Position numbers and translations under genes: made by a program. Shown in pieces: positions 1 to 6,446 of a DNA stretch of 8,665 bases (position 1 is its first letter; every line of letters begins with the position of its first letter). The DNA is from Streptosporangiaceae bacterium (GTDB taxonomy: Bacteria > Actinomycetota > Actinomycetes > Streptosporangiales > Streptosporangiaceae): contig JASHQP010000669.1 in NCBI GenBank assembly GCA_030039095.1, forward strand, positions 1-8,665, given 5' to 3'. The notes beneath the pieces are model-generated. The model saw only the letters and a program-made list of their open reading frames with translations. It made no database searches and was not told where the DNA came from.

Positions 1-1325
1 TGCTGGTGCTGGAGCGGGCCGCGGTGGCCGGCGGCACCAGCGCGATGGCCGGCGGGCACTTCTACCTGGGCGGCGGCACGGTGGTGCAGCGGGCCACCGG
101 CCATCACGACACCCCGGACGAGATGTACGCGTACCTGATGGCGGTCACCCCGGAGCCGGAGCCGGACAAGATCCGAGCCTACGCCGACGGCAGCGCCGAG
201 CACTGCGACTGGCTGGAGAGCCTGGGCTTCGAGTTCGAGCGCAGCTACCACCCGGACAAGGCGGTCATCCAGCCGCAGACCCAGGGCCTGATGTACACCG
301 GCAACGAGAAGGTCTGGCCGTTCTGCGACCTCGCCGTTCCGGCGCCGCGCGGCCACAAGGTCCCCGTGCCCGGCGACACCGGCGGGGCGAAGCTGGTCAC
401 CGACCTGCTGGTGCGGCGCGCCCAGGAACTCGGCGTCGAGGTGTGGTACGAGACCGGGGCGACCGCGCTGGACATCGATCCCGGCGGCCGGGTCCGCCGG
501 GTGCGGTGGCGCTCCTACGATCGCCGCGGCGTGATCCGTGCCCGCAGCACGATCCTGGCGACCGGCGGGTTCGTCATGAACCCGCAGATGGTCGCCGAGC
601 ACGTGCCGCAGCTCGCGGAGAAGCCGTTCGTGCTCGGGTCCACGTACGACGACGGGACCGGCATCCGGCTGGGCCAGTCGGCGGGCGGCCAGTTGCTGCA
701 CATGGACCAGGCGTTCGTCACCGCGCCGTTCTACCCGCCGGGCAAGCTGCTGACCGGCGTCGTCGTCAACCGCGACGGCAGGCGGTTCGTCGCCGAGGAC
801 AGCTACCACTCCCGGACGTCGGGGTTCGTGCTGGACCAGCCGGGGAGCGTCGCGTTCCTGGTTCTCGACAGCGTGCACATGGCGAGCCCGCAGATGCCGC
901 TGGTGCCGTTCATCGACGGCTGGGAGACCGTTGCGGAGATGGAAACCGGCCTGGGCATCCCACCGGGGAACCTCGCCGCGACGCTGGCGGCGTACAACGC
1001 GGCTGCGGCGCGGGGTGAGGATCCGGAGTTCCACAAGCACCCGGACTGGCTGGAGCCGCAGGACACCGGGCCGTGGGGCGCGTTCGACCTGTCGCTCGGC
1101 AAGGCGATGTACGCGGGCTTCACCCTCGGCGGGCTGCGCTGCACGGCCGACGGGCAGGTGCAGCGGGCCGACGGCTCCGTGGTGCCGGGCCTGTACGCGG
1201 TCGGCGCGTGCGCGTCGAACATCGCGCAGGACGCCAAGGGGTACAGCAGCGGCACCCAGCTCGGCGAGGGCTCCTTCTTCGGCCGCCGCGCCGGCCGCCA
1301 CGCGGCCGCCAAGCCGCGCCGCTGA
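1..1325 (+). CDS. FAD-dependent oxidoreductase, fumarate reductase / 3-ketosteroid dehydrogenase type (5' partial)
   Basis: The reading frame is already open at the left edge (first whole codon at base 3), so the start and the N-terminal GxGxxG dinucleotide fold lie outside the window; the GTG at 6 is not a real start. The first visible residues, LVLERA followed by GGTSAMAGG, are the end of the FAD-binding beta-alpha-beta unit and the following glycine-rich loop of the FAD_binding_2 family. Further support is ATGGFVMNP in the middle, GVVVNRDGRRF in the substrate-side domain, and the C-terminal GLYAVGACASN plus GTQLGEGSFFGRRAG, the second FAD contact. About 440 residues are visible; perhaps 15-30 are missing. 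The family transfers hydride between FAD and a C-C bond (fumarate reductases, 3-ketosteroid delta-1-dehydrogenases). The substrate is unknown: the C-terminal segment differs from what I recall of classical KstD, so steroid activity is not claimed. It converges on the SnoaL-like gene. Confidence 0.88.
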   Translation, partial: LVLERAAVAGGTSAMAGGHFYLGGGTVVQRATGHHDTPDEMYAYLMAVTPEPEPDKIRAYADGSAEHCDWLESLGFEFERSYHPDKAVIQPQTQGLMYTGNEKVWPFCDLAVPAPRGHKVPVPGDTGGAKLVTDLLVRRAQELGVEVWYETGATALDIDPGGRVRRVRWRSYDRRGVIRARSTILATGGFVMNPQMVAEHVPQLAEKPFVLGSTYDDGTGIRLGQSAGGQLLHMDQAFVTAPFYPPGKLLTGVVVNRDGRRFVAEDSYHSRTSGFVLDQPGSVAFLVLDSVHMASPQMPLVPFIDGWETVAEMETGLGIPPGNLAATLAAYNAAAARGEDPEFHKHPDWLEPQDTGPWGAFDLSLGKAMYAGFTLGGLRCTADGQVQRADGSVVPGLYAVGACASNIAQDAKGYSSGTQLGEGSFFGRRAGRHAAAKPRR

Positions 1326-1334
1326 ACAGCGCTG

Positions 1335-1387
1335 CATGATCCAGGAGCTTTTGGTGCAGGTGCTGCGCGGAAGGCTCCTGGATCATG
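1335..1387. terminator. Bidirectional hairpin terminator between convergent genes
   Basis: Left arm 1335-1348 (CATGATCCAGGAGC) and right arm 1374-1387 (GCTCCTGGATCATG) are perfect reverse complements over 14 bp. The stem extends inward by a G-T wobble and two A-T pairs to about 17 bp, with a loop near 1352-1370. It starts 10 bases after the flavoprotein stop and ends 16 bases before the stop of the opposing SnoaL-like gene, as expected of a shared terminator. The left side of the loop begins TTTT, but a strong U tract after the stem is absent in both directions, so this is an actinobacterial-type hairpin without a classical U tail. It could also be a copy of a dispersed palindromic repeat. 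Confidence 0.8.
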
Positions 1388-1402
1388 GAAGCCGGGGGGC
1401 GG

Positions 1403-2002
1403 TTAGCCGCAGGGGCCGCCGGCCAGCCAGGTGGCGCCGCGGCGGTACAAGGCCTCGACCTCGGGGCCGGTCAGGCCGGGCATGTCCGGCTTGACCGGGT
1501 AGCCGATGTTCGCCTGCAGGTAGGCCAGGTGCCGGTAGCCCTCGGGGAACCGGCCGAGCTGCGCCCGGTCGAGCTCGAGGTGGGCGGCCGGGTCGACCGG
1601 GTCGAGGCGGTCCTTCTCGTAGATCGGCTGGCGCAGCACGAGGACCCAGCTGCTGGCGTCCCGTTCAAGGAAGTCATAGAAGCGGCCGGTGCACAGCACA
1701 TCACACGCCACCTCGTGCACGAGCGCGCGCTGGGAGATCGTCATCTTCGTCTGGGCGATGGCCCGGCCGCCCGCCAGGTCGATCGACGTACCGCCGAGGA
1801 AGTGCAGGATGCGCACGCCCCGCGCGAAGCCTTCCTGGCTGACCCTGATGAACTCGTCGGCCGTGCCCTGGAACCACGTCGCCATCATCCGGCCGGCGGG
1901 GTGCCAGAGCGTGCGGAAGCGCTCCCAGTCGCCCGCGTCGCGCCAGACCGCCCAGTTCTCGACCAGGTCGCGGATGGCCTGCCGGTCGGCCGCATCGCTC
2001 AC
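1403..2002 (-). CDS. NTF2/SnoaL-like family protein, translationally coupled to MetE-like gene
   Basis: A 199-residue protein with a GTG start at 2002 and TAA stop at 1403. The N-terminus (RQAIRDLVENWAVWRDAGDW, then RFRTLWHP) is the typical opening helix pair of SnoaL-like members of the NTF2 fold. The middle part (HFLGGTSIDL, TKMTISQRA) fits the curved beta sheet of the cone-shaped pocket. A C-terminal extension of roughly 60 residues (from about LDPVDPAAHLEL through YRHLAYLQ, DMPGLTG and EVEALYRRG) goes beyond a minimal 130-residue domain. Such proteins include polyketide cyclases, ketosteroid isomerase relatives, dehydratases and non-enzymatic binding proteins, so the reaction cannot be named. 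The start is fixed by the 4-base GTGA overlap with the upstream gene's TGA stop, which implies translational coupling and a shared task with the MetE-like protein. A weak GTGGGG about 6 bases upstream may act as ribosome binding site. Confidence 0.85.
   Translation of the reverse strand: MSDAADRQAIRDLVENWAVWRDAGDWERFRTLWHPAGRMMATWFQGTADEFIRVSQEGFARGVRILHFLGGTSIDLAGGRAIAQTKMTISQRALVHEVACDVLCTGRFYDFLERDASSWVLVLRQPIYEKDRLDPVDPAAHLELDRAQLGRFPEGYRHLAYLQANIGYPVKPDMPGLTGPEVEALYRRGATWLAGGPCG
1999..2002 (-). promoter_or_regulatory. GTGA start/stop overlap (translational coupling site)
   Basis: On the minus strand the bases read GTGA: GTG starts the SnoaL-like protein and TGA ends the MetE-like protein. 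This arrangement normally lets ribosomes finishing the first gene re-initiate on the second, and suggests balanced production of the two proteins. Confidence 0.8.
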
Positions 2003-3174
2003 CGCGCACCCCACAGCTGCCCGGACGCGAGCGCCGCGCCCTCGCGCATCGCGTCGAACTTCGCCCACATCACCGTCGGGTCGACCTCCGGCAGGTACGT
2101 GGCCTGCGACGAGAAGCCGCAGTCCGTGCTCGCGATGACGTTCTCCCGGCCCACGATCGTGGCGTAGCGGGTCAGGCGCTCGGCGATCAGCTCCGGGTGC
2201 TCGACGATGTTGCTCGCGTGCGTGATCACGCCCGGCAGCAGCACCCGGTCGCCGGGCAGCGCCACGTCCTCCCAGGCGTGGTACTCGTGCTCGTGGCGGG
2301 CGTTCGCGGCCTCGAATGACAAGCCCGTGGCGTGCACGTTCAGCATCAGCGGGATCACCTCGGCCAGCGGTACGTCGTGGACGCGCGGGCCCTCGTTGAT
2401 GCCGTAGCAGGTGTGGTACCTGACCCGGTCCGCCGGGATGCCGCGCAGCGCGCGGTTGGTCGCCTCGACGAAGAGCTCCACGCGCTCGCCGACAGTCCGC
2501 TGGTCGAGGGCCGAGTCGCTGAGCGTGTCGGTGAGCGCGGGGTCGTCGACCTGGAGCAGGAAGCCGGCGTCCACGATCGCCCGGTACTCCTCGGCGAGGG
2601 CGTCGGCGACCGCGAACAGGTAGTCCGCATAGGACGGGTAGTACTCGTTCGCGACGTCCGCGCCGCCGGTCATGATGCCGAGCCCGCTGGGCGCGGTGGC
2701 CGGGATGAACGCCTCGGCGGGTGGCTGGGGCTGGTCCGCCAGCGCCGCCTGCAGGTCCGCGATCTGCCGCGCGATCGCCGCCTGGCCCCGGTAGGTGACC
2801 GGGCCGACGCAGACCATCGGCTGCGGGGTGACGACCGAACCGCCGGTCATGGCGCGCTCGAAGTAGGCCGCGTAATACTCCGGAAACGAGCTGACCTCCG
2901 CGGTCCACTGGTGAGCCTCGAGGCCCGGCCTGGGCTCGAACCCGGTCAGCCGCTCGGCGATGTACGCAAAGAACCCGGTCTTGCCCTGCTCCCCGTCGGT
3001 GACCACGTCGACGCCGTGTGCTACCTGCTGGCCCACGGCCGCGCCGACGGCCTCGGCGACGGCGCTGTCCATGCCCGGGCCGCGTTCGCCGTCGCGCATG
3101 CTGTCGAGCAGCGGTTTTGGCCGGGGGAGGCTGCCGACGTGGGTGGTCAGGATGCGGTCAGTGCTTCGCTTCAC
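1999..3174 (-). CDS. Single-domain MetE-like zinc-dependent methyl/alkyl transferase
   Basis: A 391-residue member of the cobalamin-independent methionine synthase (MetE C-terminal / UROD-like barrel) superfamily, about half the length of true MetE (around 750 residues). The N-terminal ILTTHVGSLPRP (residues 8-19) corresponds to the TxGSFPQT segment of MetE. The zinc ligands can be matched: H254 and C256 in YHTCYG, E288 in GLSFEAAN and C352 in ASTDCGF. LQVDDPAL (207-214) matches the QIDEPAL thiol-substrate motif. MetE activates a thiol on zinc for alkylation; short relatives include methionine synthases using other methyl donors and epoxyalkane:coenzyme M transferase, so the thiol and donor here are unknown. 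I chose the GTG at 3174 because the conserved sequence begins directly after it; GTGs at 3183 and 3231 are in frame, and none has a strong ribosome binding site. It is coupled to the SnoaL-like gene and follows the catalase after an 82-base gap holding a hairpin. Confidence 0.88.
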   Translation of the reverse strand: MKRSTDRILTTHVGSLPRPKPLLDSMRDGERGPGMDSAVAEAVGAAVGQQVAHGVDVVTDGEQGKTGFFAYIAERLTGFEPRPGLEAHQWTAEVSSFPEYYAAYFERAMTGGSVVTPQPMVCVGPVTYRGQAAIARQIADLQAALADQPQPPAEAFIPATAPSGLGIMTGGADVANEYYPSYADYLFAVADALAEEYRAIVDAGFLLQVDDPALTDTLSDSALDQRTVGERVELFVEATNRALRGIPADRVRYHTCYGINEGPRVHDVPLAEVIPLMLNVHATGLSFEAANARHEHEYHAWEDVALPGDRVLLPGVITHASNIVEHPELIAERLTRYATIVGRENVIASTDCGFSSQATYLPEVDPTVMWAKFDAMREGAALASGQLWGAR

Positions 3175-3200
3175 CGGCCGCACGCTACCGGGATCGGGCT

Positions 3201-3238
3201 GGGCCCGGTACCCCCGGGTGTGCGGGAGCACCGGGCCC
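3201..3238 (-). terminator. Candidate hairpin terminator after catalase
   Basis: GGGCCCGGT (3201-3209) and ACCGGGCCC (3230-3238) are perfect 9-bp reverse complements around a 20-base loop that can form a few more C-G pairs. It lies 18 bases past the catalase stop and upstream of the GTG chosen for the MetE-like gene. There is no U tract, so termination is a guess; it could instead be a leader hairpin of the MetE-like mRNA. If it does terminate, the MetE-like/SnoaL-like pair needs its own promoter in this short gap. Confidence 0.45.
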
Positions 3239-3256
3239 TGCGGGCCGGGCGGGCCG

Positions 3257-4777
3257 TCAGGCCTTGGACTGCATGCTGCTGCGCGCGCGGCTGGCCTGCG
3301 CGGGGACCTTGGGATCCCTGGCGCCCTGCTTGGCGCGGACGCCGGACTCGATCTTGCCGCCGAGATCCTTGTCCACGTTGCGCCAGTACTCGAACGCGCG
3401 GGCGAGGACCGGCTCGGTGACCCCGTTGAGCAGGTGGCCTGTGACGTTGCTGACCAGGCGCTGCCGGGCGGCGTCGTCGAGCACCTCGCGGACCAGCGTG
3501 CCGGCCTGGACGAAGTCGTCGTCGTCGCGGCGCGGCACGTAGGCCGAGCGCATGATGTCGCCGTCCGCGTACCAGCTGGCCGGCTGGTAGCGCTCGCTGT
3601 CGGCCTTCGGGCCGCCCTTGGAGTTCGGCGCGTACACCGGATCCTGGACGTTCTTGATCCGCATCGCGCCGTCCTTGCTGTAGCTGTGCACGGGCGCGTG
3701 CGGCGAGTTCACCGGGATCTGCTTGTAGTTCACCCCGAGCCGGGCGCGGTGCGCATCGGAGTAGGAGAACCCGCGGGCCAGCAGCATCTTGTCCGGGCTC
3801 AGCGCGATCCCGGGCACGAGGTTGTTGGGCTCGAACGCGGCCTGCTCATTCTCGGTGTGGAAGTCGGTCAGGTTCCGGTCCAGGGTCAGCCGGCCGACCT
3901 CGCTGAGAGGGTAGTCGCCGTGCGGCCACACCTTGGTCAGGTCGAACGGGTTGAACCGGTAGGTCTTGGCGTCCTCGAACGGCATGATCTGCATCCTGAG
4001 CGTCCAGCTCGGGAACTGCCCGGCGTCGATGTGCTCGTACAGGTCGCGCTGGTGGTAGTCGGTGTCCACCGCCGCCATCTGGTCGCCCTCGTCCTGGGTG
4101 AAGAACTCGATGCCCTGGTCGGTCTTGAAGTGGTACTTCACCCAGAACCGCTCGCCCGCCGCGTTGATCCACAGGTACGTGTGCGAGCTGTAGCCGTTCA
4201 TGTGCCGCCAGGACCGCGGGATCCCGCGGTCGCCCATCAGCCAGGTCACCTGGTGTGCCGACTCCGGGGACAGCGTCCAGAAGTCCCACTGCATGTCGTG
4301 GTCGCGCAGGTTGTTGTCCGCGCGGCGTTTCTGCGACCGGATGAAGTGCTGGAACTTCATCGGGTCCCGGACGAAGAAGACCGGGGTGTTGTTCCCGACC
4401 ATGTCGTAATTGCCCTCGGATGTGTAGAATTTCAGCGCGAACCCGCGCGGGTCACGCCAGGTGTCCGGGCTGCCCCGCTCCCCGGCCACGGTGGAGAACC
4501 GGATCAGGGTGTCGGTGCGCGTGCCGGGCTGGAACACCGCGGCCTTGGTGTACGCGCTGACGTCGCCGGTCACTTCGAAGTGGCCGAACGCGCCGCCGCC
4601 CTTGGCGTGCGGCTGGCGCTCGGGGATGCGCTCCCGGTTGAAGTTCGCCATTTGCTCGATCAGGTAGTGATCCTGGAGCAGCACCGGCCCTTCGGGGCCC
4701 ACGGTCAGCGAGAATTCATCGCTCTCGACCGGAGCGCCGGCGTCCGTTGTGGTGGGGTGCGGCTGAGTGTCGGTCAT
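3257..4777 (-). CDS. katA: Monofunctional heme catalase, small-subunit type
   Basis: A 506-residue small-subunit catalase that converts hydrogen peroxide to water and oxygen in the cytoplasm. Visible hallmarks are [16 protein letters not shown] with distal His57, RFSTVAGE with Ser95, [13 protein letters not shown] with the active-site Asn (about N130), and the proximal heme ligand Tyr339 in [15 protein letters not shown]. The length and the [15 protein letters not shown] stretch fit the small-subunit (probably clade 3) group; there is no C-terminal flavodoxin-like domain as in large-subunit catalases. The start is ATG 4777, not ATG 4783: AAGGAGGG abuts 4783 directly but is 7 bases from 4777, the normal spacing. 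The residue after heme-pocket Arg335 is Gly, where I recall a larger residue (usually Leu, Ile, Val or Phe). The gene follows the glycosyltransferase across a 128-base gap containing a tandem repeat. The symbol katA is used generically. Confidence 0.96.
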   Translation of the reverse strand: MTDTQPHPTTTDAGAPVESDEFSLTVGPEGPVLLQDHYLIEQMANFNRERIPERQPHAKGGGAFGHFEVTGDVSAYTKAAVFQPGTRTDTLIRFSTVAGERGSPDTWRDPRGFALKFYTSEGNYDMVGNNTPVFFVRDPMKFQHFIRSQKRRADNNLRDHDMQWDFWTLSPESAHQVTWLMGDRGIPRSWRHMNGYSSHTYLWINAAGERFWVKYHFKTDQGIEFFTQDEGDQMAAVDTDYHQRDLYEHIDAGQFPSWTLRMQIMPFEDAKTYRFNPFDLTKVWPHGDYPLSEVGRLTLDRNLTDFHTENEQAAFEPNNLVPGIALSPDKMLLARGFSYSDAHRARLGVNYKQIPVNSPHAPVHSYSKDGAMRIKNVQDPVYAPNSKGGPKADSERYQPASWYADGDIMRSAYVPRRDDDDFVQAGTLVREVLDDAARQRLVSNVTGHLLNGVTEPVLARAFEYWRNVDKDLGGKIESGVRAKQGARDPKVPAQASRARSSMQSKA

Positions 4778-4784
4778 TGCCATC

Positions 4785-4790
4785 CCTCCT
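4785..4790 (-). promoter_or_regulatory. Strong ribosome binding site that decides the catalase start
   Basis: On the minus strand AGGAGG (within AAGGAGGG) lies 7 bases before ATG 4777. A second in-frame ATG at 4783 comes immediately after the purine tract and is too close to be used well. This favours MTDTQ as the N-terminus. Confidence 0.8.
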
Positions 4791-4848
4791 TCGACCCGGC
4801 TGGCCCTACCCGGTCGGCGCCGGGCTTAACGTCGGCGGTGGCGGCGGA

Positions 4849-4904
4849 GGGGGCCGGGCGGAGGGGCCCGGGCGGAGAGGGCCCGGGCGGAGGGGGCCCG
4901 GGCG
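4849..4904. repeat. 15-bp GC tandem repeat, about 3.5 copies
   Basis: Units of GGGGCCCGGGCGGAG (or with A first) start near 4863 and 4878, with a partial copy from 4893 and a 13-14-base degenerate copy from about 4849. Each full unit contains overlapping GGGCCC and CCCGGG palindromes, so every copy can fold on itself and pair with its neighbours. The array begins 1 base beyond the glycosyltransferase stop codon and fills nearly half of the gap before the catalase. It may terminate or slow glycosyltransferase transcription. It is also a typical place for slipped-strand copy-number change. No promoter for the catalase stands out in the remaining 70 bases. Confidence 0.85.
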
Positions 4905-4905
4905 T

Positions 4906-6333
4906 TCAGCCCTGCGCGAGCATCGACCCGAACAGGTCCGCGTAGCGGAGCAGATGCACGTCACCGACGTAGTGCTGGCGAATGTAGGCCTGCGCCGCGC
5001 GCCCCATCCGGTCGGCCCCGGCCGGGTCGTCGAGCAGTTCGCGCACGGCCACGCCGAACGCCTTCAGGTCGCGCGGGTCGGGCAGCAGGATGCCGGTGCC
5101 GTCGGCGATCTGGTCCATGATCCCGCCGACCGCCGAGCCCACGACCGGCCGCCCCTTCCACATGCCCTCGGCCACGGTCAGCCCGAACCCCTCCGCGAGG
5201 CTCTTCTGCACGATCACCGTGGCGTGCCGCTGCAGCGCGTTGACCATGGCGGCGTTCTCGTCGGCGTCGTCCAGCGGCAGCGTGACCAGCAGGATCCGCG
5301 CCCTGGCCTCGGCCGGCAGCTCACGCCACTGCAGCAGGCACTCGCCGAACACCGCGGCGCCCTCCGGGTCGTCGGTGACGCCGGCGACGGCCGGGCCGAC
5401 CAGCAGCAGGTAGCCGTCGCCGCCGGGCACGACATATTCCGCGAACCCGTGCATCACGCCCGGCATGTCCTTGAGCTGATCCCACCGGGACACCTGGACC
5501 ACCAGCCTGTCGGATGGCCCGGGCCGGCCCTCCCCGGTGACCTCCGCGTACCGGGTCACGAAGCCGGCGCTGCCGTCGCTGCGCTCGAACGAGGTCCGGT
5601 CGTCGGGTGTGGCGCCGTCCAGAACCCCGATCCGGCCCAGGATCCCCCGCACCGTGTCCGCGTCGAGCGGCTCGTTCTTGGGGGCCAGCGGGTCGATCGA
5701 CGGCGGGATGATCGCCACCTTGCCCGCCGGAATCCAGTCCGGCACGTAGTCGCGCCGGGTGAACACGAAGCCGTGCGCGGTTTCCAGGTGCGGCCGCAGG
5801 AACGCCCACGCCCCCCGCGTTGCGTCGTTCTGCCAGTCCACGCCGATGTGGCAGCGCCAGGCCACCACGGCACCCGCGTCCACGAGCGCCCTGGTCAGGC
5901 CCGCGGTCTGCGGGTCGTGCAGCAGAACCAGGTCTCCGGGCCTGATCTCCTCGAGCAGTTCGGTCGCGTTCGCGGCCAGCATCCGCGTGTAGTGGTCGGC
6001 GTCGGCTTCGGTGAGCGGTCCTCCGGCGGGCTCGCCGTGGATCTGGTTGTGGATCCGCTTGGTGATCACGAAGAACTCGGCGTCGCCGGTGATCACCTTC
6101 CACTGCACCGGGATGCCCAGGTCCTTGGCGTAGCCGAGAAGCACATACAGCATCTCGGCGACCCCGCCGCCGGTCGCAGTCGAACTGACATTCCATATCG
6201 TGCGGCCGCCCAGGTGCTGCCGGAACCGATCGGCGACCTGATACAGCCGCTCCTGCCGCTCCGCGCCGATGATCGGCTGCAGCTGGGCGACGCAGCGACG
6301 TTCAACCTCTACCGACTCCGCCAGGCTCACCAT
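4906..6333 (-). CDS. treT: TreT-like GT4 glycosyltransferase (trehalose glycosyltransferring synthase)
   Basis: A 475-residue GT-B fold glycosyltransferase. TreT joins NDP-glucose and free glucose into trehalose in one reversible step. Supporting features in order: IWNVSSTATGGGVAEML (46-62), the glycine-rich N-terminal loop characteristic of TreT; LLHDPQTAG (137-145); WRCHIGVD (159-166); VSRWDQLKD (281-289) with Arg283 and Lys288 placed to bind the donor diphosphate; and EGFGLTVAE (381-389), the GT4 E-x7-E pair, followed by MWKGRPVVG. The C-terminus is complete at TGA 4906. The start is uncertain: ATG 6333 has a run of seven G just 3 bases upstream, GTG 6345 and TTG 6354 extend the frame, and GTG 6330 shortens it; the better GGAGG (6358-6362) is 12 bases before GTG 6345. 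It lies 94 bases downstream of pruA in the same direction, possibly on one mRNA. The family call is firm; trehalose as product is inferred. Confidence 0.87.
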   Translation of the reverse strand: MVSLAESVEVERRCVAQLQPIIGAERQERLYQVADRFRQHLGGRTIWNVSSTATGGGVAEMLYVLLGYAKDLGIPVQWKVITGDAEFFVITKRIHNQIHGEPAGGPLTEADADHYTRMLAANATELLEEIRPGDLVLLHDPQTAGLTRALVDAGAVVAWRCHIGVDWQNDATRGAWAFLRPHLETAHGFVFTRRDYVPDWIPAGKVAIIPPSIDPLAPKNEPLDADTVRGILGRIGVLDGATPDDRTSFERSDGSAGFVTRYAEVTGEGRPGPSDRLVVQVSRWDQLKDMPGVMHGFAEYVVPGGDGYLLLVGPAVAGVTDDPEGAAVFGECLLQWRELPAEARARILLVTLPLDDADENAAMVNALQRHATVIVQKSLAEGFGLTVAEGMWKGRPVVGSAVGGIMDQIADGTGILLPDPRDLKAFGVAVRELLDDPAGADRMGRAAQAYIRQHYVGDVHLLRYADLFGSMLAQG

Positions 6334-6348
6334 CGGCCCCCCCACCGT

Positions 6349-6360
6349 AGGCAATTGCCT
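6349..6360. promoter_or_regulatory. 12-bp perfect palindrome upstream of the glycosyltransferase
   Basis: AGGCAATTGCCT is a perfect palindrome 15 bases before ATG 6333. Its AATT core stands out against GC-rich surroundings, and it overlaps the alternative ribosome binding site GGAGG. A repressor bound here would block transcription or translation of the glycosyltransferase. The operator role is inference from position and symmetry only. Confidence 0.4.
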
Positions 6361-6384
6361 CCGTTACCCTTCCCCGACGGCGAC

Positions 6385-6446
6385 GGCCTATGTCAGGGCT
6401 CCAGGTGCGGGCAGTGGATGGCCTATGTCAGGGCTCCAGGTGCGGG
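6385..6446. repeat. 27-bp exact direct repeat (period 35) duplicating the pruA 3' end
   Basis: Bases 6385-6411 and 6420-6446 are identical over 27 bp, separated by 8 bp, so the period is 35 bp. The right copy holds the last pruA codons (His-Leu-Glu-Pro) and the TGA at 6428; the left copy is the same text lying free in the gap before the glycosyltransferase. Because 35 is not a multiple of 3, the copy does not extend the protein after readthrough in the same way. It looks like a recent tandem duplication. Each copy contains CTGACA on the minus strand, one base from a -35 box, but no convincing -10 box follows. Confidence 0.93.

Noticed and set aside
1403..2908. Single 501-residue minus-strand protein reaching from the SnoaL-like region up through the MetE-like region
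   Set aside because: Only its last 199 residues look like a real protein; the upstream part is an out-of-frame reading of the MetE-like gene. The GTGA overlap gives the natural start at 2002.
4849..4904. Possible CRISPR-like or iteron array
   Set aside because: The units are head to tail with no unique spacers, only 15 bp and GC-only, and there is no replication or cas gene nearby.
2960..4945. Long open frame (661 codons) on the plus strand opposite the catalase
   Set aside because: Antisense to a complete, unmistakable catalase; the translation is repetitive Val/Leu/Arg/Gly with no domain.
6385..6446. Attachment-site duplication left by a mobile element
   Set aside because: The two copies are only 35 bp apart with no element between them and no integrase nearby; a local tandem duplication is simpler.
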